Shown here: piece after piece, positions 55,154 through 64,000 of the stretch
How the letters are laid out: each line of letters opens with the position of its first letter
Position numbering within the stretch: position 1 is the stretch's first letter
Assembly: GCF_003003275.1 (NCBI RefSeq)
Contig: NZ_PVTO01000001.1
Coordinates: 124,001-188,000, forward strand
Direction: 5' to 3'
Length of the DNA stretch: 64,000 nucleotides
Source of the DNA: Alkalibacterium olivapovliticus
Lineage (GTDB): Bacteria > Bacillota > Bacilli > Lactobacillales > Carnobacteriaceae_A
Position numbers and translations under genes: made by a program
Notes under the pieces: generated by a model
The model's input: the letters and a program-made list of their open reading frames with translations, nothing else
Databases searched by the model: none
What the model was told of the DNA's origin: nothing

Positions 55154-55966
55154 TCAGTTTAACACATATTGTTCGATAGCATAAGCGACACCGTGCTCAT
55201 CGTTCGATTTAGTGATTACCTGGGCTGCATCTTTGACGATTTGAGTGGCATTTGCCATCGCTACACCTGTACCGGCAGTCTGCACCATGGCAAGATCATT
55301 CTCCTGATCTCCGATTGCCATCATCTCATCCAGTCCGATTCCAAGCAGCTCACTCAGCTGAATCAATCCTTTGCCTTTATCGACTGACTTGGGCAGCACT
55401 TCGAGTAAATTGTCTCGTGACTTCATGATCGTATAGCGCTCCCGGTAAACGTCAGGGATTTCTTTAATTTTCTCGTCGAGTTCTTCCCGGTGCCAGCACA
55501 TGACGATTTTATTGATCGGAAATTCTTCCGGCAGATCTGTCATATCGACCTTTACAAACGGCAGTGCTTTCATGTGTTTGGCGTACTGCGACGGTTTGCC
55601 TTTCGGATAAGCCGGTTCGTAGACCGTATCGAGATCAATAAAGTTACACGGCAGGTTCAGATCCTGGCTCAGCTTGTAGACATCCAGTACGTCTTCTTTA
55701 GGCAAGGTGATCTGGCTTAATGTTTCCCCAGTGCGGGTCCACTGCACCAGTCCGCCATTATAAGTCAGGCCAATATCGCCTTCTTCAGTCAGATGACACT
55801 CTTCCAAAATAGACAGCATGCCTTTTAAAGGGCGTCCCGTCACAAGGACGATCTTGACACCCTGTTCTTTGGCTCTTTGAATGGCTCGTTTATTTTCTTC
55901 AGACACCTGATGGTCACTGTTCAAGAGTGTACCGTCCAGATCGATGGCGACTAGTTTGATTGACAT
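55154..55966 (-). CDS. Cof-type HAD-IIB family hydrolase
   Basis: This cytosolic phosphatase has HAD motif I AIDLDGTLLNSD, motif II VLVTGRPLKG and motif III/IV with GKGLIQLSELLG and AIGDQENDLAMV. The C2B cap fits Cof family sugar-phosphate phosphatases. Length is 270 aa from the ATG at 55966 behind GGAGGAC, which overlaps the smc stop region. Its place between smc and ftsY is common in Lactobacillales. Confidence 0.92.
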   Translation of the reverse strand: MSIKLVAIDLDGTLLNSDHQVSEENKRAIQRAKEQGVKIVLVTGRPLKGMLSILEECHLTEEGDIGLTYNGGLVQWTRTGETLSQITLPKEDVLDVYKLSQDLNLPCNFIDLDTVYEPAYPKGKPSQYAKHMKALPFVKVDMTDLPEEFPINKIVMCWHREELDEKIKEIPDVYRERYTIMKSRDNLLEVLPKSVDKGKGLIQLSELLGIGLDEMMAIGDQENDLAMVQTAGTGVAMANATQIVKDAAQVITKSNDEHGVAYAIEQYVLN

Positions 55967-55979
55967 AAGGTCCTCCTCA

Positions 55980-58900
55980 TTAAGCTTGTTCGATTTGTTC
56001 ATCGATATCCTGCAAGTGAACGGATACCAGTTTCGATACCCCTTGTTCTCTCATCGTCACGCCGTATAGAGAATCCGCTTCTTCCATGGTTCCCTTGCGG
56101 TGAGTGATGACGATAAATTGCGTATCTGATGCAAATTCGTGCAGGTAACGTCCAAAACGGGTCACATTCGATTCATCTAGAGCGGCTTCCGCTTCATCTA
56201 AAATACAGAAGGGAATCGGACGAACCTGAATAATGGCAAACAGTAAGGATAAGGCAGTCAATGCGCGCTCCCCACCAGACAACAGACTTAGTGACTGCAG
56301 TTTTTTACCAGGTGGCTGGGCAACAATTTCGACCCCTGATCCCAGTAAATCATCTGGATCGGTCAGGCGCAGTTCCGCTTTTCCTCCACCAAACATTCGT
56401 GGGAAGACAATCGCGAACTGTTCTTTGACCAAGCTAAATGTTTCATAGAAGCGTTTCTTCACTTCAGTATCCATCTGATCCATCGTGTCATATAATTTCT
56501 CTTTCGCTTCAAGCAGATCCTGCTGCTGGGTAGCGAGGAAATGGTGACGCTCGTGCACTCGGTCATATTCTTCAATAGATGCAATGTTCACTGGCCCCAA
56601 CTCGTCTATCCCACGCTTGAGCAGTTTAACACGTTTCTGTGTCTCTTCCCTTTCGATTTGGTCAGGCTGATTTTTCTTGGCTTCTTCATAACTCACCGCA
56701 TACTCTTCTGATAAATACTCCAGTAAATGGTCAATAGAGACGTCGTAGCGTGAGGCCTGAATATCGAGCTGGTTCTTTTCTTCCACCATATTTGAGCGTT
56801 TATCCTGAAGATCACTGATCGTTTCTTCCAGTTCGGTTACGGCTGTTTCAATTTCAGTGTGTTTCTGCTTAAGGGTTTGTTCAGACGACCTTAAGTCATC
56901 TGTTTCAGTGTTTAACCGGATTAAGCGAGCATCCAGATCTTCTTTTGATTCAAGTTCTTCCCCTTGTTCAAGCTGGACCAATTCACTCTTGATTCTCTCG
57001 ATTGCCGTTCTGGTTTGATCAATCTGTAGATCAATACTGTCTTTTTTCGAACGTGTAGAGGCCAGTTCTTCACGGGCCTGGTTCCACTCTTCTAAAATAG
57101 CGTCTCGTTCGGCTTCAATACGTTCTTTCTGGACTTCTCTGTCTTCTTTCTCATTAGACAGCTGATCCATTTCGGCTTTCAGTTCTGTTAAGGCAGAGTC
57201 AGCCTGCTGGCGTTTAGCCTGTACATCAGCCAACTGTTCGGTCAATGACTGTTCTTCACTGGTCGACTCGTTCATTTCAAAGAGGAGTCCTTTTTTCTCG
57301 CGTTCCAGACGATTGACGGTGTCGGTCAGCTGAGTGACTTCATTTTCCAGCTGTTTTTCTGCCAGCCGTTTGTCTTCACCCGTACTACGCAGCTCTTCGA
57401 GTTTGGCAGTCAGTTCCGTGCGCTGTTTTTCTTCCGACTGACTTTCCTGCTGCCTTAAAGCTAATGTTTTTTCCAGTTCATCTATTTCAATACGGAGCGC
57501 TTTCTCTTCTTTTTTCTGAGAAAACAGGTGTGCATTGGATGAGCGTTTACCACCTCCACCCGTCATCGATCCACCGGCGTTCATCACGTCTCCTTCAAGA
57601 CTGACGACACGGACGTTGTACTGGACCGCTTTGGCAATCGCATTGGCTGACTTCAAGTCTTCGGCCACGATAGTAGACCCGAGCAGGTTCCCCATTATCT
57701 GCGCGACTTTATCATCATAGTTGATCAAGTCGCTTGCAATGCCGACGAATCCTTCTGTAGCTGAGGCGCGTTCGGCATACGCATGCGAGACTGACCGTTT
57801 CTTGATTGTTGTGAGTGGAAGGAACGTTGCGCGTCCCGCTTTTTTCTGCTTTAAGTACTGAATGGAGTCGCGTCCCGCTTTTTCATCTTCGACGATGACA
57901 AACTGACTTGCTGCTCCCAGTACCGTATCAATCGCTTCTGTAAATTTGACCGGTACATCCATCATATCGGCAACTGTTCCAACAATGCCTTCCAGCTGAT
58001 TCTTAGCGGTCATAACAGCTTTAACACCGGCAAAATAACCGGCATAGTTTTCCTGCATTTCTACCAGGCTCTGTTGCTTCGCCTGAGACCGGTGAAGCTG
58101 CTGCTGAAGCTGAGCAATTCGGTTCGCTTTCTGACGATAGGTGCCGTTGATGTCGTCAAGTGTCGCTTTGGTTTCTTTAAATGACTGAACCAGTTTATCC
58201 AGATCAGCTTTCAACTGGGTCAGGTCTTCTTCTTTTTGAGTTAGACGTGTCTGAGTTTCAGACAGTTTTTCTGACACGGAATCGACTGCACGGGTCTGCT
58301 TCTCAGAAGACTGGGAAGACTGACTCAACTGCTTCGTTAAGTAGGTTTCTTCATTTTTTAAAGAGGTCTTCTGCTGCATGGCTTCAATGTAGTCTGACCG
58401 CAGCGCTTCAATGGCTTCTTCCTTATTGCCCATCAACCGTTTCAGCTGGTCTTCTTTCTGTTTGTAATCCGCTTTAAAGTCACTGACTTGCTTGGACTGA
58501 CGGGTATACAGGTCACTTATAGTGGCCAATTCATTATTTAAATCCCTTAAACGGGATTCTTCTTGCGTTAAGGACCCCTGTTTTTCGCTTAAAAAGGCAT
58601 CCTGATGCTTTTCTTTTTCCTCTACTAAACGCAGGTTAGCCTCGGTCCGTTCAATTTGTTTGATCAGATCAATGTGCTGCTCATGGATAGAGTCACGTTT
58701 AGACTCGACCTCATGCAAGGCGTGTTTTTTCTTCTTGACAACCTGTGAGCTGGACTCGATCTGACCGGCCAGGGCATGAGCGTTCTGACCAAACGTCTGG
58801 GACCGTTCTTTGTTGCCTTTCTGCTCGGACACATATTCATCGATCCGCATGACAGATAAAGCAATATCCAGATCAGTGAGTTCTTCCTTTTGTTTCACAT

Positions 58901-59543
58901 AGCTTTGAGCAATGTCTTTCTGTTCTTTCAATGGTTCCAGTTGGGCCGTCAGTTCATATAAAATATCCTGCACACGGTCTAGATTGTCCTGGGTTTCAAA
59001 GAGCTTGCGTTCAGCTTTTTGCTTTTGCGTTTTGTATTTAAACACACCCGCAGCTTCTTCAAAAATAGCCCGTCTGTCTTCTGCCTTGCTGTTGAAAATC
59101 GCTTCGACCTGTCCCTGGGAAATGATTGAAAATGATTCTTTTCCAAGTCCCGAGTCCATAAACAAGTCAACGATGTCTTTTAACCGGACATTTTCCTTGT
59201 TGATCAGGTAATCACTGTCCCCGTTGCGGTTGATGCGCCTTGTGATGCTGACCTCTTCAAACGCCACAGGAAGAAAGCCATCCTGGTTGTCCAACACCAA
59301 GGTGACTTCAGCAATGTTTATTGATTTACGCAAATCTGTCCCTGAAAAAATGACATCATGCATACGGCCACCTCGAAGTGTCTTAGCGGACTGTTCTCCC
59401 ATTACCCAGCGAATCGCTTCGATAATGTTTGATTTTCCACTTCCATTTGGTCCGACGACCGCTGTGATGCCATCTGTAAAGTCCAGTACCGTCTTATCGG
59501 CAAAAGACTTGAATCCTTTGATTTCTAATCGTTTTAACTGCAC
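55980..59543 (-). CDS. smc: Chromosome segregation protein SMC
   Basis: SMC is the condensin ATPase that loads at ParB sites and extrudes chromosome loops. The Walker A is VVGPNGSGKSNIIEAIRW near residue 30, the hinge lies at ~505-670, and the C-terminal signature LLSGGERALTALSLLFA and Walker B PFCILDEAEAALDE are present; long coiled coils join them. Length (1187 aa) is normal. It follows rnc by 43 bp. Confidence 0.97.
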   Translation of the reverse strand: MQLKRLEIKGFKSFADKTVLDFTDGITAVVGPNGSGKSNIIEAIRWVMGEQSAKTLRGGRMHDVIFSGTDLRKSINIAEVTLVLDNQDGFLPVAFEEVSITRRINRNGDSDYLINKENVRLKDIVDLFMDSGLGKESFSIISQGQVEAIFNSKAEDRRAIFEEAAGVFKYKTQKQKAERKLFETQDNLDRVQDILYELTAQLEPLKEQKDIAQSYVKQKEELTDLDIALSVMRIDEYVSEQKGNKERSQTFGQNAHALAGQIESSSQVVKKKKHALHEVESKRDSIHEQHIDLIKQIERTEANLRLVEEKEKHQDAFLSEKQGSLTQEESRLRDLNNELATISDLYTRQSKQVSDFKADYKQKEDQLKRLMGNKEEAIEALRSDYIEAMQQKTSLKNEETYLTKQLSQSSQSSEKQTRAVDSVSEKLSETQTRLTQKEEDLTQLKADLDKLVQSFKETKATLDDINGTYRQKANRIAQLQQQLHRSQAKQQSLVEMQENYAGYFAGVKAVMTAKNQLEGIVGTVADMMDVPVKFTEAIDTVLGAASQFVIVEDEKAGRDSIQYLKQKKAGRATFLPLTTIKKRSVSHAYAERASATEGFVGIASDLINYDDKVAQIMGNLLGSTIVAEDLKSANAIAKAVQYNVRVVSLEGDVMNAGGSMTGGGGKRSSNAHLFSQKKEEKALRIEIDELEKTLALRQQESQSEEKQRTELTAKLEELRSTGEDKRLAEKQLENEVTQLTDTVNRLEREKKGLLFEMNESTSEEQSLTEQLADVQAKRQQADSALTELKAEMDQLSNEKEDREVQKERIEAERDAILEEWNQAREELASTRSKKDSIDLQIDQTRTAIERIKSELVQLEQGEELESKEDLDARLIRLNTETDDLRSSEQTLKQKHTEIETAVTELEETISDLQDKRSNMVEEKNQLDIQASRYDVSIDHLLEYLSEEYAVSYEEAKKNQPDQIEREETQKRVKLLKRGIDELGPVNIASIEEYDRVHERHHFLATQQQDLLEAKEKLYDTMDQMDTEVKKRFYETFSLVKEQFAIVFPRMFGGGKAELRLTDPDDLLGSGVEIVAQPPGKKLQSLSLLSGGERALTALSLLFAIIQVRPIPFCILDEAEAALDESNVTRFGRYLHEFASDTQFIVITHRKGTMEEADSLYGVTMREQGVSKLVSVHLQDIDEQIEQA

Positions 59544-59586
59544 GTGATCGTCTCTCCTTCATAGTATTCTCGTGTTTAATCGAACA

Positions 59587-60288
59587 CTACGATTCTCTGG
59601 CTTCTTCTAACATCTTCATAGCGACTTTGGCTGCGGCCTGTTCTGCCGCTTTTTTTGAGCGACCGACTCCTTCACCAAATGAGTCCCCTTCGACGCGAAC
59701 TTCCACCACGAATTCTTTTTCGTGGTCTGGGCCACGTTTATCCACGACAGAATACTCGATCGTGACAACCCCATTTCGCTGAAGCAGTTCTTGTAATGCT
59801 GTTTTGTGATCCATCCCATGAGAGAAAGCACCGGAATCAATTTTCGGAAATAATATGGCTTTTAAAATGTCGATGACGACATCCATGCCCTGGTCTACAA
59901 ATACCGCCCCAATGAAGGCCTCGAAAACATCACATAGTAGTGACGGACGCGTTCTGCCGTTCATCTGTTCTTCCCCTTTGCCCAGACGGACATAAGTATG
60001 CAAGTCAAACTCCTTAGCCAGTTTGGCCAGGCTTTCTGCACGAACAATTGACGCACGCATGCGAGTCAACTGGCCTTCAGGGTGATCGGGGTATTTATGG
60101 TACAAGTAATCAGATACAGTAAGTTCCAGTACCGCATCTCCAAGAAATTCAAGCCGTTCCAGATTTTTGATTTGCTGGTCACGATGATCATTCGCATAGG
60201 ATGAATGGGTAAACGCCTCTATCAGAACATTTTCGTCCTGAAACGTCACACCAAATTTATCTTTTACATGTTGAAACAATTTTTTCAT
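59587..60288 (-). CDS. rnc: Ribonuclease III
   Basis: RNase III processes rRNA and double-stranded RNA. The signature ERLEFLGDAVLEL and the second metal-binding segment CDVFEAFIGAVFVDQG are present, followed by a C-terminal dsRNA-binding domain (ALQELLQRNG ... KKAAEQAAAKVAMKML). Length is 233 aa from ATG 60288, behind GGAGGTGA. The gene heads rnc-smc-HAD-ftsY-ylxM-ffh. acpP, which usually precedes rnc, is not here; a divergent xylosidase gene takes its place. Confidence 0.96.
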   Translation of the reverse strand: MKKLFQHVKDKFGVTFQDENVLIEAFTHSSYANDHRDQQIKNLERLEFLGDAVLELTVSDYLYHKYPDHPEGQLTRMRASIVRAESLAKLAKEFDLHTYVRLGKGEEQMNGRTRPSLLCDVFEAFIGAVFVDQGMDVVIDILKAILFPKIDSGAFSHGMDHKTALQELLQRNGVVTIEYSVVDKRGPDHEKEFVVEVRVEGDSFGEGVGRSKKAAEQAAAKVAMKMLEEARES

Positions 60289-60498
60289 CTGCTGGTCACC
60301 TCCTAATGACAATACCCCTCTAGTATACTTGATTTGATAGGGAAAATAAACATGTGGTCGCGTATTAGACAGTGAATATAGTTTTTTTATGAATAAGACA
60401 CAGTACAAGGAACAAAACGATCCAAGAGTATTGAAGATATGACCGTATACTAACCGGCTCTCACCTTATTCAACTAGAATCACTAATATTGTCCATCT

Positions 60499-60544
60499 AT
60501 TGACAGAATATAGTCTGTCAATAACGATAACCAACGCCTATAAT
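60499..60544 (+). promoter_or_regulatory. Palindromic operator and promoter of the GH120 xylosidase gene
   Basis: ATTGACAGA-ATATAG-TCTGTCAAT is a perfect 24-bp dyad at 60499-60522. TATAAT lies at 60539-60544, and TGTCAA (60516-60521), 17 bases before it, can serve as the -35. The operator thus overlaps the -35 region, as expected for repressor control by xylose or xylo-oligosaccharide availability (inference). Confidence 0.6.
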
Positions 60545-60573
60545 AGGTATCAAATACAAGGAGGAATGTACAA

Positions 60574-62496
60574 GTGGGAATTGACTATCACGTATCGAAG
60601 AATGGATCGGATTTAAGTAAAGGAACAAAACAGGATCCCTTCTTAACAATTAACAAAGCAGCCTCAGTGGCTATTGCTGGAGACAGTGTCGTTGTTCATG
60701 AAGGCGTTTACCGAGAATGGGTCAAGCCTAAGTTTCCTGGCTTAAGTAACCGCAGACGCATTACGTACAGTGCAGCTGAAGGTGAAAAAGTCGTGATTAA
60801 AGGATCTGAAGAAGTGAAAGACTGGGAAAAGGTCGACGGATCAGTCTGGAAAACTGTCATCCCAAATGCGTTCTTTGGAGACTATAATCCATTTAAGGAA
60901 GAACTATATGGAGACTGGATCGTTGAGAATCCTGGTCGCCACCTTGGAGAAGTCTATTTAAACGGTAAGTCATTTTATGAAGCAGAAACCAAAGATGAAG
61001 TCACTAACCCCGTTACTGTAACGGAAGTAGTTGATGGATGGACGAGAAAAACTGTTGCAGCTCACGATCCTGAACAGACAAAATATGTCTGGTTTGCGGA
61101 AGTAGACGAAGACAATACAACAGTGTTTGCGAACTTCCATAAGTATGACCCTAACCAGGAACTGATTGAAGTGAATGCGCGCAGATCGGTTTTCTATCCT
61201 GAAAAAACGGGCATTGATTACATTACAGTTAAAGGGTTTGAAATGGCTCAGTCCGCTACGCCTTGGACGCCCCCTACTGCTGATCAGCCAGGATTACTAG
61301 GACCGAACTGGGCTAAAGGATGGATTATTGAAGATAACATCGTTCATGACTCAAAATGTAGTGGGATCAGTATCGGAAAAGAAGTCGGTACAGGTGACAA
61401 TTACTACTCTAAGCGTCAGGACAAACCAGGCTATCACTATCAGATTGAAACAGTCTTCGCAGCTGAAAAAGCGGGCTGGAGCAAAGAAAAAGTCGGCTCT
61501 CATATTATCCGAAACAATAAAATTTATGACTGTGGCCAGAACGGAATCGTCGGGCACCTGGGTTGTATCTTCAGTGAAATTTATAATAACCATATCTTCA
61601 ACATCGCAATCAAGCGTCAGTTTTACGGACACGAAATTGCCGGCATTAAACTCCATGCGGCCATCGATACACAAATCCATGACAACCGTATCCATGACTG
61701 TACGTTAGGTATTTGGCTTGACTGGCAACTGCAAGGCACGCGCGTCAGTAGAAACATCTTCTACCGCAACAACCGTGACCTGTTTGTCGAAGTCAGCAGC
61801 GGACCGTTCCTGGTCGATCATAATATCTTCACGGCAGACTATGCACTGGACAACCATGCGCAAGGTGGAGCTTATGTCAATAACCTGGTCAGAGGTAAAA
61901 TGGAACACCGTAAAATGCTGGACCGTTCTACCCCTTACCATGAGGCTCACAGTACGGATATTAAAGGCTTCTCCCCTGTTTACGGAGGAGATGACCGCTG
62001 GTACAATAATATCATTGTTGGAGACGAAGGAATCGAGGACGCAGGAACAGCGCACTATAACGGGTATACTACGTCTCTTGAAGAATATATCTACGATGTT
62101 CACCATCAGCCAGGCAGTGATCATGAGGCATTTAACGTTGTCGAGCAACCTGTTTATATTAATCAGAATGCCTATTTAAACGGTGCTCTACCCTTTGACA
62201 GAGAAGAAGAAAATATTGTTTCTGACTTTAATCCAGAACTTAAAATCAGTGAAGAAGGCAATGACGTCTATCTTGAAATTACTCTTCCGGATGAATTTGA
62301 AACGATCAAAGGTGGCGTTCATTCTACTCAAACCCTTGAACGTGTCAGACTGACGGATGTCGAATTTGAGAATCCAGATGGCAGTGAAGTCGTCATCAAT
62401 AAGGATCTTTTAGGACAGGTCAAAGAAGGCAAATCGGTCTTAGGCCCTCTATCCAATCTTAAGAGCGGTAAAAACAAAATTAAAGTCTGGGGATAA
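60574..62496 (+). CDS. GH120 beta-xylosidase (right-handed parallel beta-helix)
   Basis: The 640-residue protein closely resembles XylC of Thermoanaerobacterium saccharolyticum, the founding GH120 enzyme, from the N-terminus (YHVSKNGSD) to IKVWG at the end. The catalytic pair reported for XylC (Asp382 nucleophile, Glu405 acid/base, from memory) corresponds here to D383 in WLDWQ and E406 in FVEVSSGP. Beta-helix repeats such as IIRNNKIYDCGQNGIVGHLG lie between. There is no signal peptide, so it acts in the cytosol on imported xylo-oligosaccharides. Start at 60574 (GTG) behind AAGGAGG. It is monocistronic. Confidence 0.9.
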   Translation: MGIDYHVSKNGSDLSKGTKQDPFLTINKAASVAIAGDSVVVHEGVYREWVKPKFPGLSNRRRITYSAAEGEKVVIKGSEEVKDWEKVDGSVWKTVIPNAFFGDYNPFKEELYGDWIVENPGRHLGEVYLNGKSFYEAETKDEVTNPVTVTEVVDGWTRKTVAAHDPEQTKYVWFAEVDEDNTTVFANFHKYDPNQELIEVNARRSVFYPEKTGIDYITVKGFEMAQSATPWTPPTADQPGLLGPNWAKGWIIEDNIVHDSKCSGISIGKEVGTGDNYYSKRQDKPGYHYQIETVFAAEKAGWSKEKVGSHIIRNNKIYDCGQNGIVGHLGCIFSEIYNNHIFNIAIKRQFYGHEIAGIKLHAAIDTQIHDNRIHDCTLGIWLDWQLQGTRVSRNIFYRNNRDLFVEVSSGPFLVDHNIFTADYALDNHAQGGAYVNNLVRGKMEHRKMLDRSTPYHEAHSTDIKGFSPVYGGDDRWYNNIIVGDEGIEDAGTAHYNGYTTSLEEYIYDVHHQPGSDHEAFNVVEQPVYINQNAYLNGALPFDREEENIVSDFNPELKISEEGNDVYLEITLPDEFETIKGGVHSTQTLERVRLTDVEFENPDGSEVVINKDLLGQVKEGKSVLGPLSNLKSGKNKIKVWG

Positions 62497-62540
62497 ATAC
62501 TAGAAACATCAAATGAATAGAAAAAAGGATCAAGTAAACT

Positions 62541-62588
62541 GATAAAATCCGCTGAAAAATCATAATCGATTTTCAGCGGATTTTATTT
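62541..62588 (+). terminator. Terminator of the GH120 gene
   Basis: GATAAAATCCGCTGAAAA and TTTTCAGCGGATTTTAT are perfect arms around a ~12-base loop, ending in T-rich sequence. Confidence 0.85.
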
Positions 62589-62648
62589 GTCTATTTAGTT
62601 CTCTTCCCTACTCCTATTTGTTTAAGCTTAATAGTTTGATAAATGATA

Positions 62649-62663
62649 ACTGTAAGGTACAGT
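62649..62663. promoter_or_regulatory. Short palindrome upstream of the SDR gene
   Basis: ACTGTA-AGG-TACAGT is a perfect dyad ~50 bp before the gene start; TTGACA follows at about 62672. It may be an operator. This is weak evidence on its own. Confidence 0.3.
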
Positions 62664-62712
62664 AAAATCAATTGACAGGGTAATTTAAAAGAAAAAATAA
62701 GGGGGATAACAA

Positions 62713-63498
62713 ATGTTTAAAGATCTAGAAGGAAAAGTAGCAGTCGTAACGGGTGGATCCAGAGGAATTGGAGAAGCCATTACACTCCGTTTAGGCGAAG
62801 AAAAAATGTCTGTCGTCATCAATTATTACGGTGATGAAGATAATGTACATGAGTCAGTAGAATTGATTAAAGAAAAAGGCGGCAAAGCTGTAGCTGTCCA
62901 AGCGGATATTAGTTCTGAAGAAGGCGTCGATACCTTACTTAAAGCAGCTGAAGAAAACTTTGGGTCCCTGGACTTATGGGTCAACAATGCTGGTTTGCAA
63001 AGCCAATCGCCAACACATGAACTGAGCCTTGAAGACTGGTCTATGATCATGAATGTCAATCTGACTGGTGCATTCCTGGGGTCTAAAAAAGCACTGAATT
63101 ACTTTTTAGAACATGATATTAAGGGGAACATTATTAATGTGTCCTCAGTACACGACAAAATACCCTGGCCGACATTTGCCCATTACGCAGCAAGTAAAGG
63201 TGGACTGAAACTATTTTCAGAAAGTATCGCACTGGAATATGCCCACAAAGGAATTAGAGTCAATACTATTTCTCCAGGTGCCATCAATACCTCAATCAAT
63301 GAGGAGAAGTTTGAAGTTGATGAAGCAAAACAACAAGTATTGACTATGATCCCAATGCATTATATCGGTAAACCTGAAGAAGTTGCTGCCGCAGCTGCGT
63401 GGTTAAGTTCCAGCGAATCCAGCTATGTGACCGGAACAACGTTATATGTTGATGGTGGCATGACACTTTACCCCTCATTTGAAAAAGGAGACGGTTAA
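62713..63498 (+). CDS. Glucose 1-dehydrogenase-type short-chain dehydrogenase
   Basis: The 261-residue SDR has the cofactor motif TGGSRGIGEA, NNAG, the serine in NVSSVHDKIPWP and the YxxxK pair in HYAASKGG, with C-terminal VDGGMTLYPSF. N-terminal MFKDLEGKVAVVTGGSRGIG and general layout match glucose 1-dehydrogenases of Bacillus, which oxidise glucose to gluconolactone with NAD(P)+; substrate here is inferred from family. A GGGGGAT site precedes the ATG. It lies downstream of the xylosidase but behind that gene's terminator, so it is separate. Confidence 0.88.
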   Translation: MFKDLEGKVAVVTGGSRGIGEAITLRLGEEKMSVVINYYGDEDNVHESVELIKEKGGKAVAVQADISSEEGVDTLLKAAEENFGSLDLWVNNAGLQSQSPTHELSLEDWSMIMNVNLTGAFLGSKKALNYFLEHDIKGNIINVSSVHDKIPWPTFAHYAASKGGLKLFSESIALEYAHKGIRVNTISPGAINTSINEEKFEVDEAKQQVLTMIPMHYIGKPEEVAAAAAWLSSSESSYVTGTTLYVDGGMTLYPSFEKGDG

Positions 63499-63516
63499 TT
63501 AATAGGGTACAGTTAA

Positions 63517-63542
63517 GAGGCTAGGACTTTTGTCCCAGCCTC
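63517..63542. terminator. Hairpin of the GAGGCT...AGCCTC type
   Basis: GAGGCT-A-GGAC, loop TTTT, GTCC-C-AGCCTC form a strong stem. This design is common downstream of genes in Lactobacillales. The T tail on the plus strand is weak, but it is probably a transcription stop between the convergent genes. Confidence 0.65.
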
Positions 63543-63567
63543 ATTCCTACGTTTAATCGATTAGGCA

Positions 63568-63858
63568 TCATGATTTAAAATCAAGGTTCTCTTCTTCAAG
63601 AGATGCTTTTAAAACGGGAATTGAGGACGGTCCTATCCCGTGAAGTGCCAGAATCTCTTTTTGCGTATGCTCTGACAGTTTTTCAAGGGTGTCTATCCCT
63701 TCAGATAATAATGCTCTTCTAACAGGAGAAGATACTACTGATAAAAAGCCAGTTTCTGGTTTAGATTCTTTATCACAGATTGGACAACTCTTACAGTCAC
63801 TGCTTTTGTAAAACTGATGGCCTTTCTCACACGTTCTCAGTGTTTTTTCAGCACTCAT
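63568..63858 (-). CDS. Zinc-ribbon plus helix-hairpin-helix protein (RpoA C-terminal-domain-like)
   Basis: The 96-residue protein starts at the ATG at 63858 behind GGAGGG. Residues ~8-32 hold a cysteine/histidine cluster (CEKGHQFYKSSDCKSCPIC) able to bind zinc. The remainder (VRRALLSEGIDTLEKLSEHT ... LHGIGPSSIPVLKASL) resembles the helix-hairpin-helix end of the RNA polymerase alpha C-terminal domain, which binds DNA. Function unknown; a DNA- or RNA-binding role is inferred. Confidence 0.75.
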   Translation of the reverse strand: MSAEKTLRTCEKGHQFYKSSDCKSCPICDKESKPETGFLSVVSSPVRRALLSEGIDTLEKLSEHTQKEILALHGIGPSSIPVLKASLEEENLDFKS

Positions 63859-63898
63859 ATGCTTCCCTCCTTCACTTAAACCTATCATATTGCTTTGA

Positions 63899-64000
63899 CT
63901 ATGAATTGTTGAGTTCAGAATGGTTTTCGATTACGTCTTCTCTAAGCGTACTTTGTCTTTCAGCCAGTGTAGTAAATGCTTTTTCTAATTCCTTGTCTTT
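63899..64000 (-). CDS. C-terminal end of an unidentified gene (cut by the window edge)
   Basis: On the minus strand the frame is open from the edge to TAG at 63899-63901 and encodes a polar, helical tail (KDKELEKAFTTLAERQ ... ENHSELNNS). It lies 41 bp before the zinc/HhH gene in the same direction. Too little is present to identify it. Confidence 0.5.
   Translation of the reverse strand, partial: KDKELEKAFTTLAERQSTLREDVIENHSELNNS

Noticed and set aside
1-64000. tRNA or rRNA genes and insertion sequences
   Set aside because: I looked for clover-leaf segments, conserved rRNA stretches and transposase motifs and found none.

Overview
The window is a chromosomal segment from a low-GC Gram-positive bacterium. 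Gene content and protein style point to Lactobacillales, most likely the Carnobacteriaceae (Alkalibacterium/Marinilactibacillus-like); this is inferred from family resemblance, not from a search. Evidence includes AGGAGG-type ribosome binding sites, ParC, mixed-acid fermentation genes (adhE, pflB, pflA), a family II pyrophosphatase, a Staphylococcus-type dap operon under a lysine riboswitch, SatD/DUF3307, YlxM-Ffh and many acidic surface lipoproteins. I see no tRNA, rRNA, CRISPR array, insertion sequence, integrase or prophage.

Layout. 1-2700: 3' end of parC, a block of 105-bp tandem repeats, and a broken K+ channel gene. 2700-10830: anaerobic pyruvate metabolism (adhE divergent from pflB-pflA), ppaC, and a duplicated membrane protein. 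11000-18170: a leftward lysine/diaminopimelate operon (lysC-asd-dapA-dapB-dapH-deacetylase-alr) behind an L-box riboswitch. 18260-22000: the fructose operon fruR-fruK-fruA with a cre-like site. 22100-35000: accessory genes, including an aldo/keto reductase, an orphan class I isoprenoid-synthase-like protein, a PQQ-type sugar dehydrogenase lipoprotein, an NRDE protein, a macrolide-phosphotransferase-like kinase, a patatin, a three-repeat Ltp lipoprotein, an esterase, and a large membrane protein of unknown function; it also holds a 0.9-kb gene-poor stretch. 35000-36450: thiamine salvage (thiM and a YqgV-like protein) behind a TPP riboswitch. 36700-48600: an M16C peptidase, SatD-DUF3307, stress-type genes, an RsgA-like GTPase, an M42 peptidase, a GNAT protein and a lipoprotein. 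48650-60290: the conserved leftward housekeeping block rnc-smc-HAD-ftsY-ylxM-ffh ... rpsP-khpA-rimM-trmD-rplS. 60500-63500: a GH120 beta-xylosidase and a glucose-dehydrogenase-like SDR. The right edge holds a small zinc/HhH protein and the end of another gene.

The most interesting observation is upstream of the RsgA-like GTPase (45344-45556, minus strand). A consensus promoter is followed by a 28-codon leader ORF. Codons 14-18 of that ORF form a perfect 14-bp inverted repeat with a downstream segment, and that same segment is part of an intrinsic terminator just before rsgA. This is the layout of translation-coupled attenuation and would link ribosome stalling to expression of a ribosome-maturation GTPase. 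Other items worth checking are paired operator-like sites with identical GTTGA-N10-TCAAC geometry, a stress SDR lacking its catalytic lysine, the orphan isoprenoid synthase, the 105-bp repeats, and a channel gene with two independent lesions.
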